Source: Atherinomorus stipes
Lineage: Eukaryota > Chordata > Actinopteri > Atheriniformes > Atherinidae
Reading direction: 5' to 3'
DNA: 64,000 nt
NCBI GenBank assembly: GCA_023101725.1
Contig: JALJCO010013382.1
Coordinates: forward strand, 1-64,000
The notes under the pieces were generated by a model. That model saw nothing but the letters and a program-made list of their open reading frames with translations, was not told where the DNA came from and did not search any database. The number at the start of each line of letters is the position of its first letter. The stretch's first letter is position 1. Below, piece by piece: positions 33,096 to 45,344 of the stretch. Both the position numbers and the translations under genes were made by a program.

Positions 33096-34429
33096 TAAAC
33101 CAGCCAAAGTTGACTGGAAAAAATTGGATCTCTTCCACAGGAGTTTCCACAGGATGAGTGATTTGGTGCGGGCACGTGCAGGACAGCCCTGTGTCCCAGC
33201 TGCTGAAAGCTTCCCGGCGTGTCCCAAACTTCCCAGAAGATCCAGAGCCAACACAGAGACGTGTGCTGTCGTTGCGAGGCCAGGAAGACGAGTCGGATCT
33301 GCAGAGGCTAATATAGAAGGGAACAGGAACAGGTCTGTGTAAAGCTCCAGGTGGTCTGGGCAGTAATGGTCTGCAGTCTGAGCACCTTCACTGCCAACTT
33401 AGTTAAGGGACTGAAATATATCCGCTATCTAAAGGAAGAGGAAGCTGTTAAGTGGTTATTTATGACCGCCATAGGAACAGGAGGGATGATACCATCCATA
33501 ACAAATGAAAGACATAATGGAAACTTTCTGTTTCAATTAGGTGAATCAATGTGATCATATTGAAATAAATGGCCACTAAATAAAAATATAATAGCCCTTA
33601 CATGGGAGTTAAATTTCATCTTCTTTTTCCTGCCTACCTTAGAGCTCATGTTCAACTGGGCACATTTCCAAAACTAATATCCAACTCACTGTGGCTCCAG
33701 CAGTGGACTTCACCATCAGGCAAAGGTCAACTTCTGGTCCCAAACTACCAAACAAGCGTCATATTTTCATTCACTTTTTATCACTGCTTGGTAACTGAGT
33801 GTCAGTGTTTAAATTTTTTCTATGAATCTTGTAAAATCCTTAATATTTACCTGTCTCCTCATTTCTTTATGAGGATGACAGAATCATACCGACAAAGAAA
33901 GTGTAAGTGGCCTAAAGGAGCGACTCTGTGAATCTCTTTTGGTCAACGATCAAGCTTTTCCAGAAAAAGCGGAACAAATGGACTTCTAAATCCATATTTA
34001 GTTGTTTTTATTTGCTTATTAACTTATTGTGTATCAATCATCTTCACTCGTCATTGTGAGTTTTGCTGGCGCTTTCAGTACGTTCTCTGTCCTCGCCTGT
34101 AAACTGGCAGCAAATAAAAAACTTACGGAAGGAGGAGGGTTTAATGGTTTTGTCTTGGAAGGAGAATGCAGCTGCATCATACATCCACATAACTTGGAAC
34201 AGTTTATGTTGTATACTGTTTCTGGGTGTTCAAAGGTCCAATATCAATATCAGCGCAATATCAACCCGATTCCACCCGATATTTTTTCTTTAGCTTTATT
34301 TGTCTTGACGGAGCATATAAGCTTCTGAATATACCAGATTTAGCCAAAAGGCTAGTTTTCATCTGTTGTCCCAGGGCAAATCTTAAAACAGTACTCAATA
34401 TGATTAACCGATATGTAAACCCACGGAAT
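33096..34429. other. Unassigned intergenic DNA
   Basis: A 72-codon + frame at 33124-33342 is slightly GC-richer than its surroundings but shows no recognisable domain and no splice model. No gene is called. Confidence 0.35.
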
Positions 34430-34500
34430 GCTGTTTTTTTTTTTTGTTTTTGCTTTTTTTTTGGGGGGGGGGGGGGGGGGGGGGGGGGGTCCTTTTTTTT
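34430..34500. repeat. Poly-T / poly-G tract
   Basis: T runs (34432-34461) pass directly into a ~28-base G run (34462-34489), followed by T8. Runs of this kind are prone to slippage and assembly error and could form a G-quadruplex. Confidence 0.9.
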
Positions 34501-34654
34501 AAACCATGGGGCATTGGAACAACAAGGGCGCACCCACCGCACAACATTATGACGTTTCCTTTAACCACTGGCTCTGCAGCAGATGCAGCAGAAGTTTTTT
34601 TCTAATTTTGCACAATGAAGGAATATCCTTTTAAGCATTAATATCAGTATTACA

Positions 34655-34674
34655 TATGTATATATATCTATATC

Positions 34675-34705
<31 letters not shown>
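34655..34705. repeat. (TA)n microsatellite
   Basis: Alternating TA with a few C/G interruptions lies next to a LINE-tail-like segment. Confidence 0.9.
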
Positions 34706-34707
<2 letters not shown>

Positions 34708-34799
34708 CAGTATCGGCCACAATTGTGAAATTGCTGCACTTATGGCTGGATCCTCTGTTGTCCTCTGTCTTGTACACTGACAGATCCTATGTGTAATTA

Positions 34800-34895
34800 T
34801 GTGAATGTGTGTGGATTGTTTTGTCCTTGCTCCATCAAGGTCTGCAAACAGAATTGCCCCCAGGGGATAAATGAAGTTGTCTGAATCTGAATCTG
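34800..34895 (+). repeat. LINE 3'-tail-like fragment
   Basis: GAATTGCCCCCAGGGGATAA, then ATGAAGTTGTCTGAATCTGA and a second CTGAAT unit, is the tail found on many teleost LINE-related repeats. It is the counterpart in opposite orientation of 7008-7050. Confidence 0.5.
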
Positions 34896-36989
34896 ATAAG
34901 CAGAAAATTATCGGTTCTCTGGTTGAAATTTTCATATACTTCAATAGTCAATGCGTTGAAAGATTAAGCGTTTGGTGGATTCTTCTTTTATACCCAACCC
35001 TGGCACCCTTACCTACCAATTAATCTGCCGATTGTAAAATATTTCTGAGAATGGTGTTATTTAAACAATGTCACTACATCCAATTTTAAATGAGTAAATA
35101 TTTTCTGGTTATTGAAGACACTGAGAATCTTTTTGTTTTGACACATTTACCAAATGCTTACATTTCTATCTTATCAACAAATGAGGATTTTAATTCAGTA
35201 AATATTGTTGCCAGTTCAGTGATGGGACAGCCGGCTTATTCAAATCTCTGCTCCGTGAGCTTGCCCATTTTTATTTTACATTACACTGTTATCTCTCATG
35301 TTCAGATGATGCTCTTGTAACTGTGATGCTCAGCTACATGATTAAGAATTAATCTTTATCTTAACAATTACTGTGCAGCTTAGAATACACAGAAAACAAA
35401 AATCTCACAACATACATGAAATGAGTTCTATAAAAAACCTTCAAAGACCCAAAAGAACCAGATTATATCTTCATCAGCAAAGATGCCCTTTTCTTCGTGC
35501 TTGCAGATTTCTTAACAGAGACATTAATTATTATCAGCATATTAAAAATATCTACTCTTCAGAAGTTCTGACAGGTGCAGGTTCATGGATGGTTGATTTT
35601 AATTAGGAATAAAGCTTGACGACATGAAATAATCTTGACATGAGTGGGAAATATTCCTACAACTGTTTAAATTCGATTATTGTCATTGTCTGCTTGTGAC
35701 ATCTGAATTACGTTCCCTGTGAGGTTTATGATAGTCTGTGAAGTGGTTGACAGACCAAAAAAAACGACACGCAGTTGTCAGAATGATGCTTCTTGGCTAG
35801 ATGAGAGCATGGTTGTCCTGCTCTCTGCAGTGCGATGCCAGAAACTCAAATCCTTTTCTGAACAAAGAGAACGATCATTAGTTTCTTTTAGATCTGGTTT
35901 CAGTATCTGTCTGCCATGTTTCAGTGAAAAATCAAATCTCTTTTCTTCATGGTCGACATGCTGAAAGTGGCTCCACATAAAAGAGACGATCAGGGAAGAT
36001 GAAGAATTTAATCCTTAACAATCATGGTCGAATATGTTCATTTTAATTAAAAGAAAAAAGGCAATCTTGAGGAAAGGGCTTCACATTAAATGCACCAAAG
36101 CTCGACAGACTTCAAACCCTTCATTAGAGCTTGAAGCGATGGAAATAGATCCATGGTGGGAGGTTCTGCCAATCATTGCGCTGGGATAATTACAACTTTC
36201 TGTAAAGTTCTGATGGATTGGATTGAACCCCTTGATCTGAATCTTAGAGGTCATTAGTGCATAAAATTCTGCCTCTTTGAATTTGTCTCTTAAATTCTCT
36301 GAAGGTCATTTTCAGTCCATTTCTGTTGAGATGAAAAAGATTAAATTTATCATGTTTAAAACTTAGTGTCCTTGAGTATAACTTCAACTGAGACTTTTAT
36401 CTTCTTGTCACTACCTCAGAAGTCCATTTTCTGCCTGTTCGTGCTGCCTTGGCTTGATCACTGGCTAATGCACTTCTCTTTTCATTCTCTTTGCTAACCT
36501 TGGAAAAGCTTTTTGAAGATGCAGCAGGAAAATATTAACTCTGATAATATAACGTTTGCCCTGCGGATTGTCTAAAGTTGTTTGACAGATCTGAAGACAG
36601 CTACATGTATAGAGAAGTGATGGTGTCATTTCTGGAAATAAGCTAGCTTGGTCTCTCATTGTGGTTAATTTATTTTTGGTTTTAAGCTGCATTCACAAGA
36701 TAAAAGGTTTGCGCTTCGATCACCGTCAGGTAGAGCGCAGAGAGTGGATGTGGCAGAGCTCAGAGTGTCTGCCTGTAATGTACACAAACAGCCAAGCTAG
36801 TGTTAGCATTGCATTTAGCTTAACAGTTGTTCACAAACTCACCTGGTACCCTGATCTGACTACTGACACTTTGACACGCATTGCTCTTCCAATCAAGATC
36901 ATGATATGCCTTTAAGGTGGTTTTAATGTAGTTTTTCTGTAGTTTTTCTTACTCCTGTGTATGTAACGCTTCTGACTCCGTTATTTATC
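34896..36989. other. Unassigned intergenic DNA
   Basis: No gene, RNA or repeat was recognised with confidence. Confidence 0.4.
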
Positions 36990-37210
36990 TCTGTGGTTGC
37001 ACTCTGAAAGGTCAGCGGAAAGTCGGCCAAAGTTCAAATATTTTGAACTTTGAGCAAAACGTCTAAGCAGCAAATCCGAGCGGTGCGCAATGCTGAGTAG
37101 GTCGCAGTACTATGGGGTGCCACTGCTCTCTCCATAGGAAAACAATGGGACGGCCAGTGCAAAGCAGTTTTACTGATGATCGTGTGTAAGCGCCTTTAAG
37201 CTAGAACTGC
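36990..37210. repeat. Fish MITE-like fragment
   Basis: GAGCGGTGCGCAATGCTGAG followed by CTCTCTCCATAGGAAAACAA and TGGGACGGCCAGTGCAAAGC is a segment I associate with dispersed fish repeats. No terminal repeats were resolved. Confidence 0.35.
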
Positions 37211-37423
37211 TATCTTCCTTGAGGTTGAATCTGTGTTTGAAAGTGAGGCTGATGAAGTTTGAACTAATGTGTAAACAGAGAGCTGAATCATTGTGCACGT
37301 GTTAGGAAAACAGGCTAACGGCTAATGTAGGACGCTCACTTTCTTTTCTTGGTGTCAGTGTTTGAATCATCCCCTTTTTAAATGTTTAGAAGGTTGCAAA
37401 TTTTAGATGTTTCCTTCCTTCGA

Positions 37424-37520
37424 CATCTAATTCAAATGAATGAGTCATTGTTGGAGGGAAACATCTTAAAACTGCAGGACCGTAGTCCTCAACGACTGGA
37501 ATTTGAGATCCCTGGTTGGA
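37424..37520. repeat. Fragment of the foldback MITE family (41940-42147)
   Basis: It contains TCAAATGAATGAGTCATTG and AAACTGCAGGACCGTAGTCC ... GACTGGAATTTGAGATCCCTG, the right half of the family including the ..GATCCCTGG end. The left arm is missing. Confidence 0.5.
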
Positions 37521-38683
37521 CAATGTTGCTGCGGTAGCCTATCCTCATATTTGAGAATAAAACAGATGTAAAGGACGTGTTTCATGAATCACATATATTT
37601 TTGCAGATCACATATTAAGACCAGGTATAACCTGAAATCCCTTACTGGCGCATCTTCTCTTTAAAATATATTTGATTTCAAATAAAATTTGCTTTATTTT
37701 CATTTACAGATTATCTTTTGTTGCATGTAAGTACTAAGCTTAGCTTTAGCTTTAGCTTTTGTTACAATGTTATAGTACCAGTTTAATTGATACGTCCTTA
37801 AAGCAAGAAGGTAATGAGAAAAATTACAGGGTATTGTTCTGAAGAAATGAACTAGACAGGAAGAAGAGCACAATATTATACAACGAATCTTACAAAGTCC
37901 GTTCGACTGATAGCTGCTTCTTATTGAAGATATCATTTTGCATGCATGACATTTCTGCAGCTTTCATGTCCCTCTTTGAATTCAAGCTCAGCTTCCTCAT
38001 CTTCCTCCTTTTTCCTCAACTTCAAAGTTGCATTGTCTACTGCTTTGATGCTGGTCGGAGGATTGATGTACGGAGCTGGATGCAGCTGCTCCAGCGTGCA
38101 CACAAACCTTCAGTTGGTGAAGCACGTCTTTACCAGCTGCTCCCTGAATTCCTTATGAGACTCTTTTCAGTGACACGTGGACATGTGTGAGGAACACACC
38201 TGCCAGATGTCTCAACACAACTTTCTAGATCAGAACTGGAATGTTTGAACCCATCAAACTCTTTGAGTTTCTGAACTCAGCCTTATCTCTGTAGGGATAA
38301 GGACCGTACTGCTGAACATGGGTGAATTCAGGTCAGGGTTTTCAAACAAATGAATTAAAAAACAACTTCTGCAGCAACTCTGAAAGAGTCAGCCACAACG
38401 TTGTCATTACCCGTACATTTATTTTTCAAATGCTGTCTTGTCTGATAAACAAAGTTCACTGTCTGAAGTTCCCATGATGCTAACAGATAGCCTCATCGAG
38501 GAAAAACTTAAATTCTATTCCAGGACAGGACAGGACTCAGCCAGAATGCATCATTTATGGTGAGCAGCCAGCGAATGAAAGCATAAAGCCAAGCATGGTT
38601 TCAGGACGCAGCAGCGCAGGGCAGGGGTCCATGTCTTTTTGGTCATTCCATGGAGGGGGTCTTCAATGAAAACAGGCTGATTA
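37521..38683. other. Unassigned intergenic DNA
   Basis: No gene was recognised. A short AGCTTT repeat lies at 37737-37758. Confidence 0.4.
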
Positions 38684-39304
38684 AGGGCGCATTCAGAGAG
38701 CATAGTCCACGATATTTGGTCCATTTGGGGACTCGGTTCAGCTGGGAGAGGGGGTGGTCTTCCGGACTGAGTTCGAGTTCACGTTGCACCACAGCCAAAC
38801 GGGCCAAACAAGCCAAACCTTTTGAATGATGTTCCCAGTCTCAGGTGGCGCTGCATTTGGATTCAGCATAGGCGAGGACAAGACGTATAACAAACAAGAA
38901 GGTTCTCACAACTTCTGTTTCTTCCAGAAAACAACATCATTTTTGTGCGTACTTATGAGGAGCGGGGATATGCTTTCATTAGACCAAATATTGATTAAAG
39001 CTTTTACTTTCTTGTCATTCCACATCTGATAATGAGCCATCTTTATAAGTACTGCAGTCCCACACATGAATTTGTGTACCCGCATTGCCCAACGTTTTAC
39101 CCACATTGCCAATGCAATTCTGTAGTCTACTTCTGCATTTGGTCCACTTGAATCAGTCCGAGACCTGCGTTTGCAGGCAGACCGAGTCCGCTTGTTTGTT
39201 CTGGATCAGAGTCCGTTTGCGCATTCACAACTCCCCCAAACGAAGCGGACTTTCCAAGCAAACGGACTCTGATTCGAATCAAAAAAGCTTTGTGAATGCA
39301 CCCT
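38684..39304. mobile_element. MITE, ~620 bp; its right end recurs at 62.46 kb
   Basis: The ends AGGGCGCATTCAGAGAG and CTTTGTGAATGCACCCT are imperfect inverted repeats. Near the right end ATCAGAGTCCGTTTGC and GCAAACGGACTCTGAT form a 16-bp perfect hairpin stem (first arm starts 39204). This right-end segment is found again at 62460-62563. No coding frame. Confidence 0.65.
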
Positions 39305-40574
39305 AGTGAGTGTACGTTGAACCAGCTGGGAGGTCTTTAGTTGGCCTGTGCAGATCTGAGCATCTGCAGAAACACGCCAACCATCAGCTGATGGAGGGAA
39401 CATTGTGTGGGTGGTTAATTTCACTTGAATGTCAACAGCTTACTATGGTTTGCGTGGGTACTGACGTTTAGATGACACAGCAGAATCACGTGTGGAAACA
39501 GATGTCGTCTATTATTAAAGATTAAAACACTGTAGAAAAAATAGTGCAGATGAGTGAATTTTCTTTATGTGTGGTGAAAAATCTTCCTTTTAGTTTAAAT
39601 GACAGATGATAAAACAACTAGAGCAGACTGTGGCAGATCTGCGTGGTGAAAGAAAAGCTCTCTGTTGTCAGACGTAGGAAAGAAAAGAGAGATAATGCAG
39701 AATTAGGTGAACCTTGGAGTCATTTACTTATAGCTTATTGCAGCGTTTCTACTCCATCGGTGAGGAGTAAAAGCTGATTTTTCTTTTATTCGAACAGCCT
39801 GATGTGCCAACCTGAATGTAGCTTTTAAATTTGTGGCTTTCAGCTCATATAAGGTTGCAAGGAGAAAGCCCTTCAACAGCTCTCCTTGTCAGACTGTCCT
39901 ACAGTATTGAGCTGCCTTGGCAGAGCATTACAGCCTGTTCCTGACTGACTGATGCTGCTTTATTGATTTCTAACTGGTTTTGGATTTTGGCTTGTTGGCC
40001 TTTGCCCTTTTGAACTTGTCTCCATGCATATTTAGCCTGAGTGTTGCAGAAACCTGTTTTATAATGAAGTTCTGATTTAGTGTCCGGTAGAATGAATACT
40101 GGAGATAAAATCGTCCTGCTCGTTACCCCTTTTTGTCTGTCTTCTTCTTCAACGTATGGCTAAATATACGGTGCTTATCTGTTGCTGTTAACAAGTGAAA
40201 AAAAGGGTGCAGTGGGATGTGGTCGGCCCCGGGGTGGGCTGCATGGATGGTGAATGCAGGGATGTGAGGATTTGGGGATGCACCTTGTGCTTCACCCTTT
40301 GCCTGGGCGAGGTCCTCTAGCCACTGTACTGAACAGCCTTTTTAATGCAGAAAATGAGTTAAACCCCCCACCAAGGAAAAAATAAATGTTCCGGCCGCCA
40401 GTTACTAACGTCATCTGTTTCATTTTACATGCAAATCCTCCTACTTTACCCCTCCATTCTGATTGGACTGGCAACACATCACCATAATCTCCCTCTTCCT
40501 CACCTGCTAATTACTCATCAGTCACACCTGGAGCTGCTGGCTGGGAGCTACAAAAGAGCCCAGCAGATCTCAGT
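39305..40574. other. Unassigned intergenic DNA
   Basis: No gene was recognised. Confidence 0.4.
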
Positions 40575-41820
40575 CAGTAGCTGGGTTTACATGGACCCAA
40601 ATATACAGATTGCTTTTAGGGGTGCACCGATTGCAGTTTTCTGGCCGATCACCGATCGCCGATCTTTAAGAAATCTGACCCGCCGATACCGATTTTTGCC
40701 GATACCAATTTTTGCCGATACCAATTTTTCTTGAAAATTGACAGCAAACATCTTCAATGTACCAATTTTGCTTTATTAACAAACAATACCTGTAGTACAA
40801 TGCAAACTAGTTTTAACTGCACAAGCTACTGTTCTTAAATATAAATGAAAAGTTGCAAGCATTGCTGTCCAAACTACAAAAATATAATTTCCATTCCTTC
40901 AGTCTCATTTTTCACATTATTAAACACAAAACTAGCTCAACTGGTTGCATTTCAAACTGGCTTTGAGCCTCTTACTAAAAATAAAGTTCACAAAAATATT
41001 TTGCTTATTTTGCAATGCATATAATAAGGTATAAGTAATAAATAAAATAATCTAGAAGACAAACTAACAAACTTGAACCACCAAAAATGACTTTAGCAGA
41101 AGTAAATACGATCGGTAGATAAGATCGGTTTTACATTTATTGATCGGCCAATCCCCGATTGCCCAAAATTATGGAAATCGGAGCCGATCGATCGGCTGGC
41201 CGATCAATCGGTGCACCCCTAATTGCTTTCGGTTTAAAAGCTCTTTCAGAATGAAAATGATCCAATATAAACACCTCTTTCTGAATGAAAAGTGCTGAAC
41301 TGAATGAATTTTCATTTGGTCTCTAGGGGCTAGAATATCCCTTTCCCCAAACCGAACGGGGTGTCATGTAAACACTGAATCAGAAAGTTGTGAGGTTACA
41401 CTCTTACAGCCCATGCTTCGACAAGACGTCAACGTGCAACGAGTAACGTTTCCTCACTTTGACAGATGGCTGTGAACAACGTCATTCCTTGGACAGCAAC
41501 AGAAAGTTTGTTTTTAATTTAAATTCTGTCTCTACGCCTTTTTCTCTTTGTGCAGCAGCGCCTGAGGATCAGCTGCTGGATTAAGTCCTGCAGAAACCAC
41601 AACAACCGTGATGATCAGTTTGTAGACCTTAGTCTTTAATAAATAAGTTGATTTACATCATTCTGCGCATGACGGACAGGACTATTCTGAATAAATTTTG
41701 GCGCATGTACACGCCAGATCCGAATGAATTAGTTCCCATGTAAACAGCTGCCCTAAAATCCTCAATCAGGATGATTTCGTACCGCAAGGGGAAAAAGTCT
41801 CCATGTAAACGTGCCCACTG
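40575..41820. mobile_element. Outer MITE split by a younger hAT MITE
   Basis: The outer ends CAGTAGCTGGGTTTACATGG and CCATGTAAACGTGCCCACTG are inverted repeats sharing CAGT at the tips and GTTTACATGGA. Removing the nested 605-bp element and one target copy leaves ~633 bp of non-coding sequence containing TTCCCATGTAAACAG-type internal echoes. Confidence 0.6.
40609..41229. mobile_element. hAT-type MITE (605 bp) with perfect 8-bp target duplication
   Basis: The element is 40617-41221. The terminal inverted repeats TAGGGGTGCACCGATTG are identical over 17 bases at both ends, and the flanks ATTGCTTT (40609-40616 and 41222-41229) are an exact 8-bp duplication, the hallmark of hAT insertion. Subterminal GCCGAT/ATCGGC motifs are repeated many times (for example GCCGATACCAATTTTT twice), probably transposase binding sites. 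There is no transposase gene; it is non-autonomous and, given its clean ends, fairly young. Confidence 0.92.
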
Positions 41821-41928
41821 CACTGTTTGGCCTCGGAACAGTTTGTCCTTAGTTTGTTTCTTTTGTGGTGTTTTGGTTACCTAGTTTGGGCTTCTTTAGT
41901 TTTGATATTCAGGTGTTTCTGTTGGGTA

Positions 41929-42158
41929 ATGGTTTAGTTCAGGGATCACCAACTCCGGACCTCTTGGGCCAGTGTCCATGAGGTCTTCAATGAGTCCCTG
42001 TGCCAACACACCTGACTCAAATTAATGAGTCATTGTGCAGAACTTCATTGGTCGATAGATCTGTTTAATTTGAGTCAGGTGTGCTGCAGCAGGGGAATGT
42101 TGAAAACCTTCTGGACACTGGCCCAAGACGCCTGGTGATGGTGATCCATGGTTTAGTT
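41929..42158. mobile_element. Foldback MITE, ~208 bp, with 11-bp direct repeat flanks
   Basis: The arms are inverted: GGGATCACCAACTCCGGACC ... GGGCCAGTGTCCA versus TGGACACTGGCCCAAG ... GATGGTGATCC. The flanks ATGGTTTAGTT (41929-41939) and ATGGTTTAGTT (42148-42158) are identical. Inner arms TGACTCAAATTAA and TTAATTTGAGTCA also pair. Related fragments lie at 4190-4335 and 37424-37520. Confidence 0.8.
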
Positions 42159-42799
42159 GTTAGGTCTTGATTTGTGAGTTTTACACTGGGTTAATTTTGG
42201 AGTTGGGATAGGCCTTGTTTTGTTTTAGTTGGATTTTGGTTACAGGTTTTTTTTTTTTTTTTAAGATTATTGGTACTGCTCCTTTTTCTCTTTTGGTTTT
42301 TAGACATCCTAAGTTTCGTTTGTCGGTTTTTCCCCCTTTTAGCTTTTTAGTTTAGGCTTTGTCTGTTTTTGATTTCTTTACTTTGAGCAGCATCTCTAAC
42401 CCAGTTTCCTTCAGGGGCCTGTACAAAAAAGCCAGATTTTATTTTACTGAGGCAACTTCAGGCCTTTGCGTTTGGAAATGGTCGTTTCTTTTTCTGTTTT
42501 ACATGAATGTACTTGTCAGACAAACTGCATGTTGGAAGCTAATAATGGAAGTTTTTCTACAATACATTAGACCAAAATAAAAATCCTACATTCTGTCAAG
42601 TCTTAAACCACCACTCATTTCTATTCATTTTAGTTTTAAAATAAGCCAGACTTTGAATCTTAAAATACACTTTCTGCAGCTCTTTTAAAGCTTTCTGTGG
42701 ACATTGGCTGCTTTTTAAAAATCTTGTTCAGTCCAGCCTTTGTGATTAAACATTTTTACAGAAATGCAAATGCCACTTAACATTGACCTCAATCATTCA
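42159..42799. other. Unassigned DNA
   Basis: No gene was recognised. Short T runs occur, for example at ~42247-42262. Confidence 0.4.
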
Positions 42800-43425
42800 A
42801 GTAGAAAAAGGCTTTAAATGGGATTTTTTTTTTTTTCACTTTGTTTTTGCAGCCAATTGCAAAGATGTTTCGTTTGTTCCCATTTATTTGCCTTGACTAA
42901 AAAGACAACTCAAACTGTCTGATAGAAAATAGGATTTTAGCAGCAACAATGTGATTCCTGAAGAGCTATTAGTCGAAAAGTTGGCTCATCTCCAGATGGT
43001 GTGCAGGTAAAACACTTGAAGAAACTGGGTAGAAGATGATGTATCAGGACTAAAAAACTTATCACTCTAAAATATCCTCAACCTTCAATGTTCACATTAA
43101 GAAAAAAGATCTTCCTGAAAGATCAGACCTCAAATTTATCAAAGCAGAGTGGGATCATCTGGACGGAGTGGAAAAAAGGCAGAAACATCTAGAAAAAAGC
43201 TTTAATAAGTCCCTCATGAAGCTTGGAGAACTGTTTTTGAACACTGAAAGACATTAACATGTATAAGATAGTTCAGACTGTGCTGAAAGATAAAACTTGC
43301 ACCAAAAATTCACTTGCAAGCTCCTCAAATTTGGACATTTATGTTTAATTAAACGTCCTCCCCCGTTTTTGTGGAAAAAGAAATGAGAAGTGGCTCAAGA
43401 CTTTTGCACAGTCCTGCAGCTGTAA
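42800..43425. mobile_element. Degenerate Tc1/mariner-like remnant
   Basis: The right end AGTGGCTCAAGACTTTTGCACAGTCCTGCA (about 43389-43418) is a fish Tc1-type terminal motif. Upstream pieces such as GAAAAGTTGGCTCATCTCC and GATCATCTGGACGGAGTGGA suggest decayed transposase sequence. Stops occur in all frames, and the left terminus is uncertain. Confidence 0.5.
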
Positions 43426-44576
43426 TTGACTGTAATGGCGTCAGTGGACAATGAAGCTGTTGTGGTTAAACAGTCCAAACTATCACGGGACAGTTGGATT
43501 CATCAGTGAGTCGGTCCGATCCAACACAACATGGACTGTCGGCTCATTTGGCAGCAGAGACACTCTCCAGCGTGTTGGCACAGAAACCACTCAAAGCGGT
43601 GATTGTTTTCCACAGTGTGAAGAAATCGACCGATCCAGAGAGCTGGTCAGCGGCAAATCCATGTGACGAAAAACACGGAAACTAACAGCAGTTATACACT
43701 GATACTGTTATACATTTACTGTATGAAGAAATTCTTCTGTTTTAAGGAACATGTGAAGAGTTGGTAGCTGTGTTTTTCAGCCTGGTTGCTTTTGTTCAGG
43801 GTTTAAAATGCACATGATGCATCCACACTGCTGATGCTGTCAGCCTCCAGAACCAAATGTGTAATAAAAAGAGCATTACAATACCTACACTGAATTTTTC
43901 AGAACACTTAACAGTCACTCTGGTGTAAAAATGGAGGCTACAAGCAGCTTTATGTGGTAGAAGTTGATGAGATAATGTATGACTGCCTCTAGACAGTTGC
44001 TAATAGGATTTCATGCATTTTTCTTTCAACTTGAGCTTCATGAGGAACCAACATGTCAGCACTAACATTTGAGCGCTTGTAACTTTGCCTTAGGATGATT
44101 ACCAGGCAGCTGGGAGTTTGCATTTGCATACGTTTTTGCAGGAAAGCTGATCCAGCTCTTTCAGAAAAGCAAATAATGCTGTGTTGTGATGACGCATGCT
44201 GGATGGTGTATGTGAAAATGTGCACATGCAGGTTTCAGGTGGAAAATAAAATAGCACAATGAAAATAATAATAATGTAAGGGTGTCTCAGCAGTTCTTAC
44301 TGCAGCACAGATGATGCTGTTGTTAGAGTTGGAAGATTATCATAATCCCTCTGTCTGCTGCAAGATTTTGAAGGTCTTTAAATTCACATATCAGGGTAAG
44401 GCCAGTTACACTGTGCAAGTGCAAGCAAAAGCTGCTGGAGGGTTCATTTCAATACATTTTTACTGATGAACAGTTCAAGCAAGCTGATCTTTCTCTGACC
44501 TATTTTTCTCTCAATTTAACAAATTGAGGATTTCGGTGCCAGAACTTCTTTAATGTTGGGCGCCCACCATGAATCT
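43426..44576. other. Unassigned intergenic DNA
   Basis: Two overlapping frames at 43451-43685 show no recognisable domain. No gene is called. Confidence 0.35.
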
Positions 44577-45344
44577 AAGGCCCAATTCCTCTTTTCATCC
44601 CTTCCCCTACCCCTACCCCTACCCCTCGCCCTTCCCCTTGGCCCTTACACTTGAAACGGAGTTTTAAGTGGAAGGGCTTGAATTATTCCCCTAAGAAATG
44701 GGGCAACCCTTCGAAATCCTCATGTGTCACTAACAGTCGTCCGTGGCGCAATAAACCGACATCATGACTGTTTCCAGAAGAGTTTGCAATGCCGTCTGCA
44801 ACATTGAATTGTCAAAGTTTTGTTGAAAAAAAACAAGCTGTCTGCAGCAGCAATAATCTCCCTTTCCTGGGCGACTGGATTATTTCTTTGGTTTTAGGCT
44901 GAAAAATGTAAAAATGAAAGGAAAAGAAGATGCCTTCGACTCAAACTTGCCGTTAATGTTCCTTTTCAGATGTGATCAGTTTCACGTAATGTCACAAAAC
45001 TAGCGACTTCATTCACATTTCTAATAAAACTGTATTTAATACATTACAGTGACCTTAAATAGCGATTTTCATATTTTACTTACAAAAAATACTCACATTT
45101 ATACGTTTCTCTGGCTGCTGCTGCTGATTTTCTCGCCCTTTTGCTCATATTTCGCTTGGAATTGTGGTAATATCACATACCACTCGTTTTCTAGTGTGCC
45201 CCTGGAAAATCTCAGTTTGGAGGGCCAGATAGCCCGACCACTCGCACTCTCTGAAGCAGAATTAGGACATCACTACCCCTTCACATGAACGCGCAAAACA
45301 AAGGGTTAGGGCCACGGGCTAAGGGGGAAATGGAATTCACCCTA
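44577..45344. mobile_element. MITE, ~770 bp, with CCCTAC minisatellite at its left end
   Basis: The left end AAGGCCCAATTCCTCTTTTC and the right end GGGGAAATGGAATTCACCCTA are imperfect inverted repeats. Just inside the left end is a (CCCTAC)n-type run at ~44602-44630, and CCCTTACACTTGAAACGGAG follows. The family is common in fish. No transposase frame. Confidence 0.6.

Noticed and set aside
44602..44630. CCCTAC repeats resembling telomere repeats
   Set aside because: The unit is not the vertebrate TTAGGG/CCCTAA; it is part of the MITE end at 44577.
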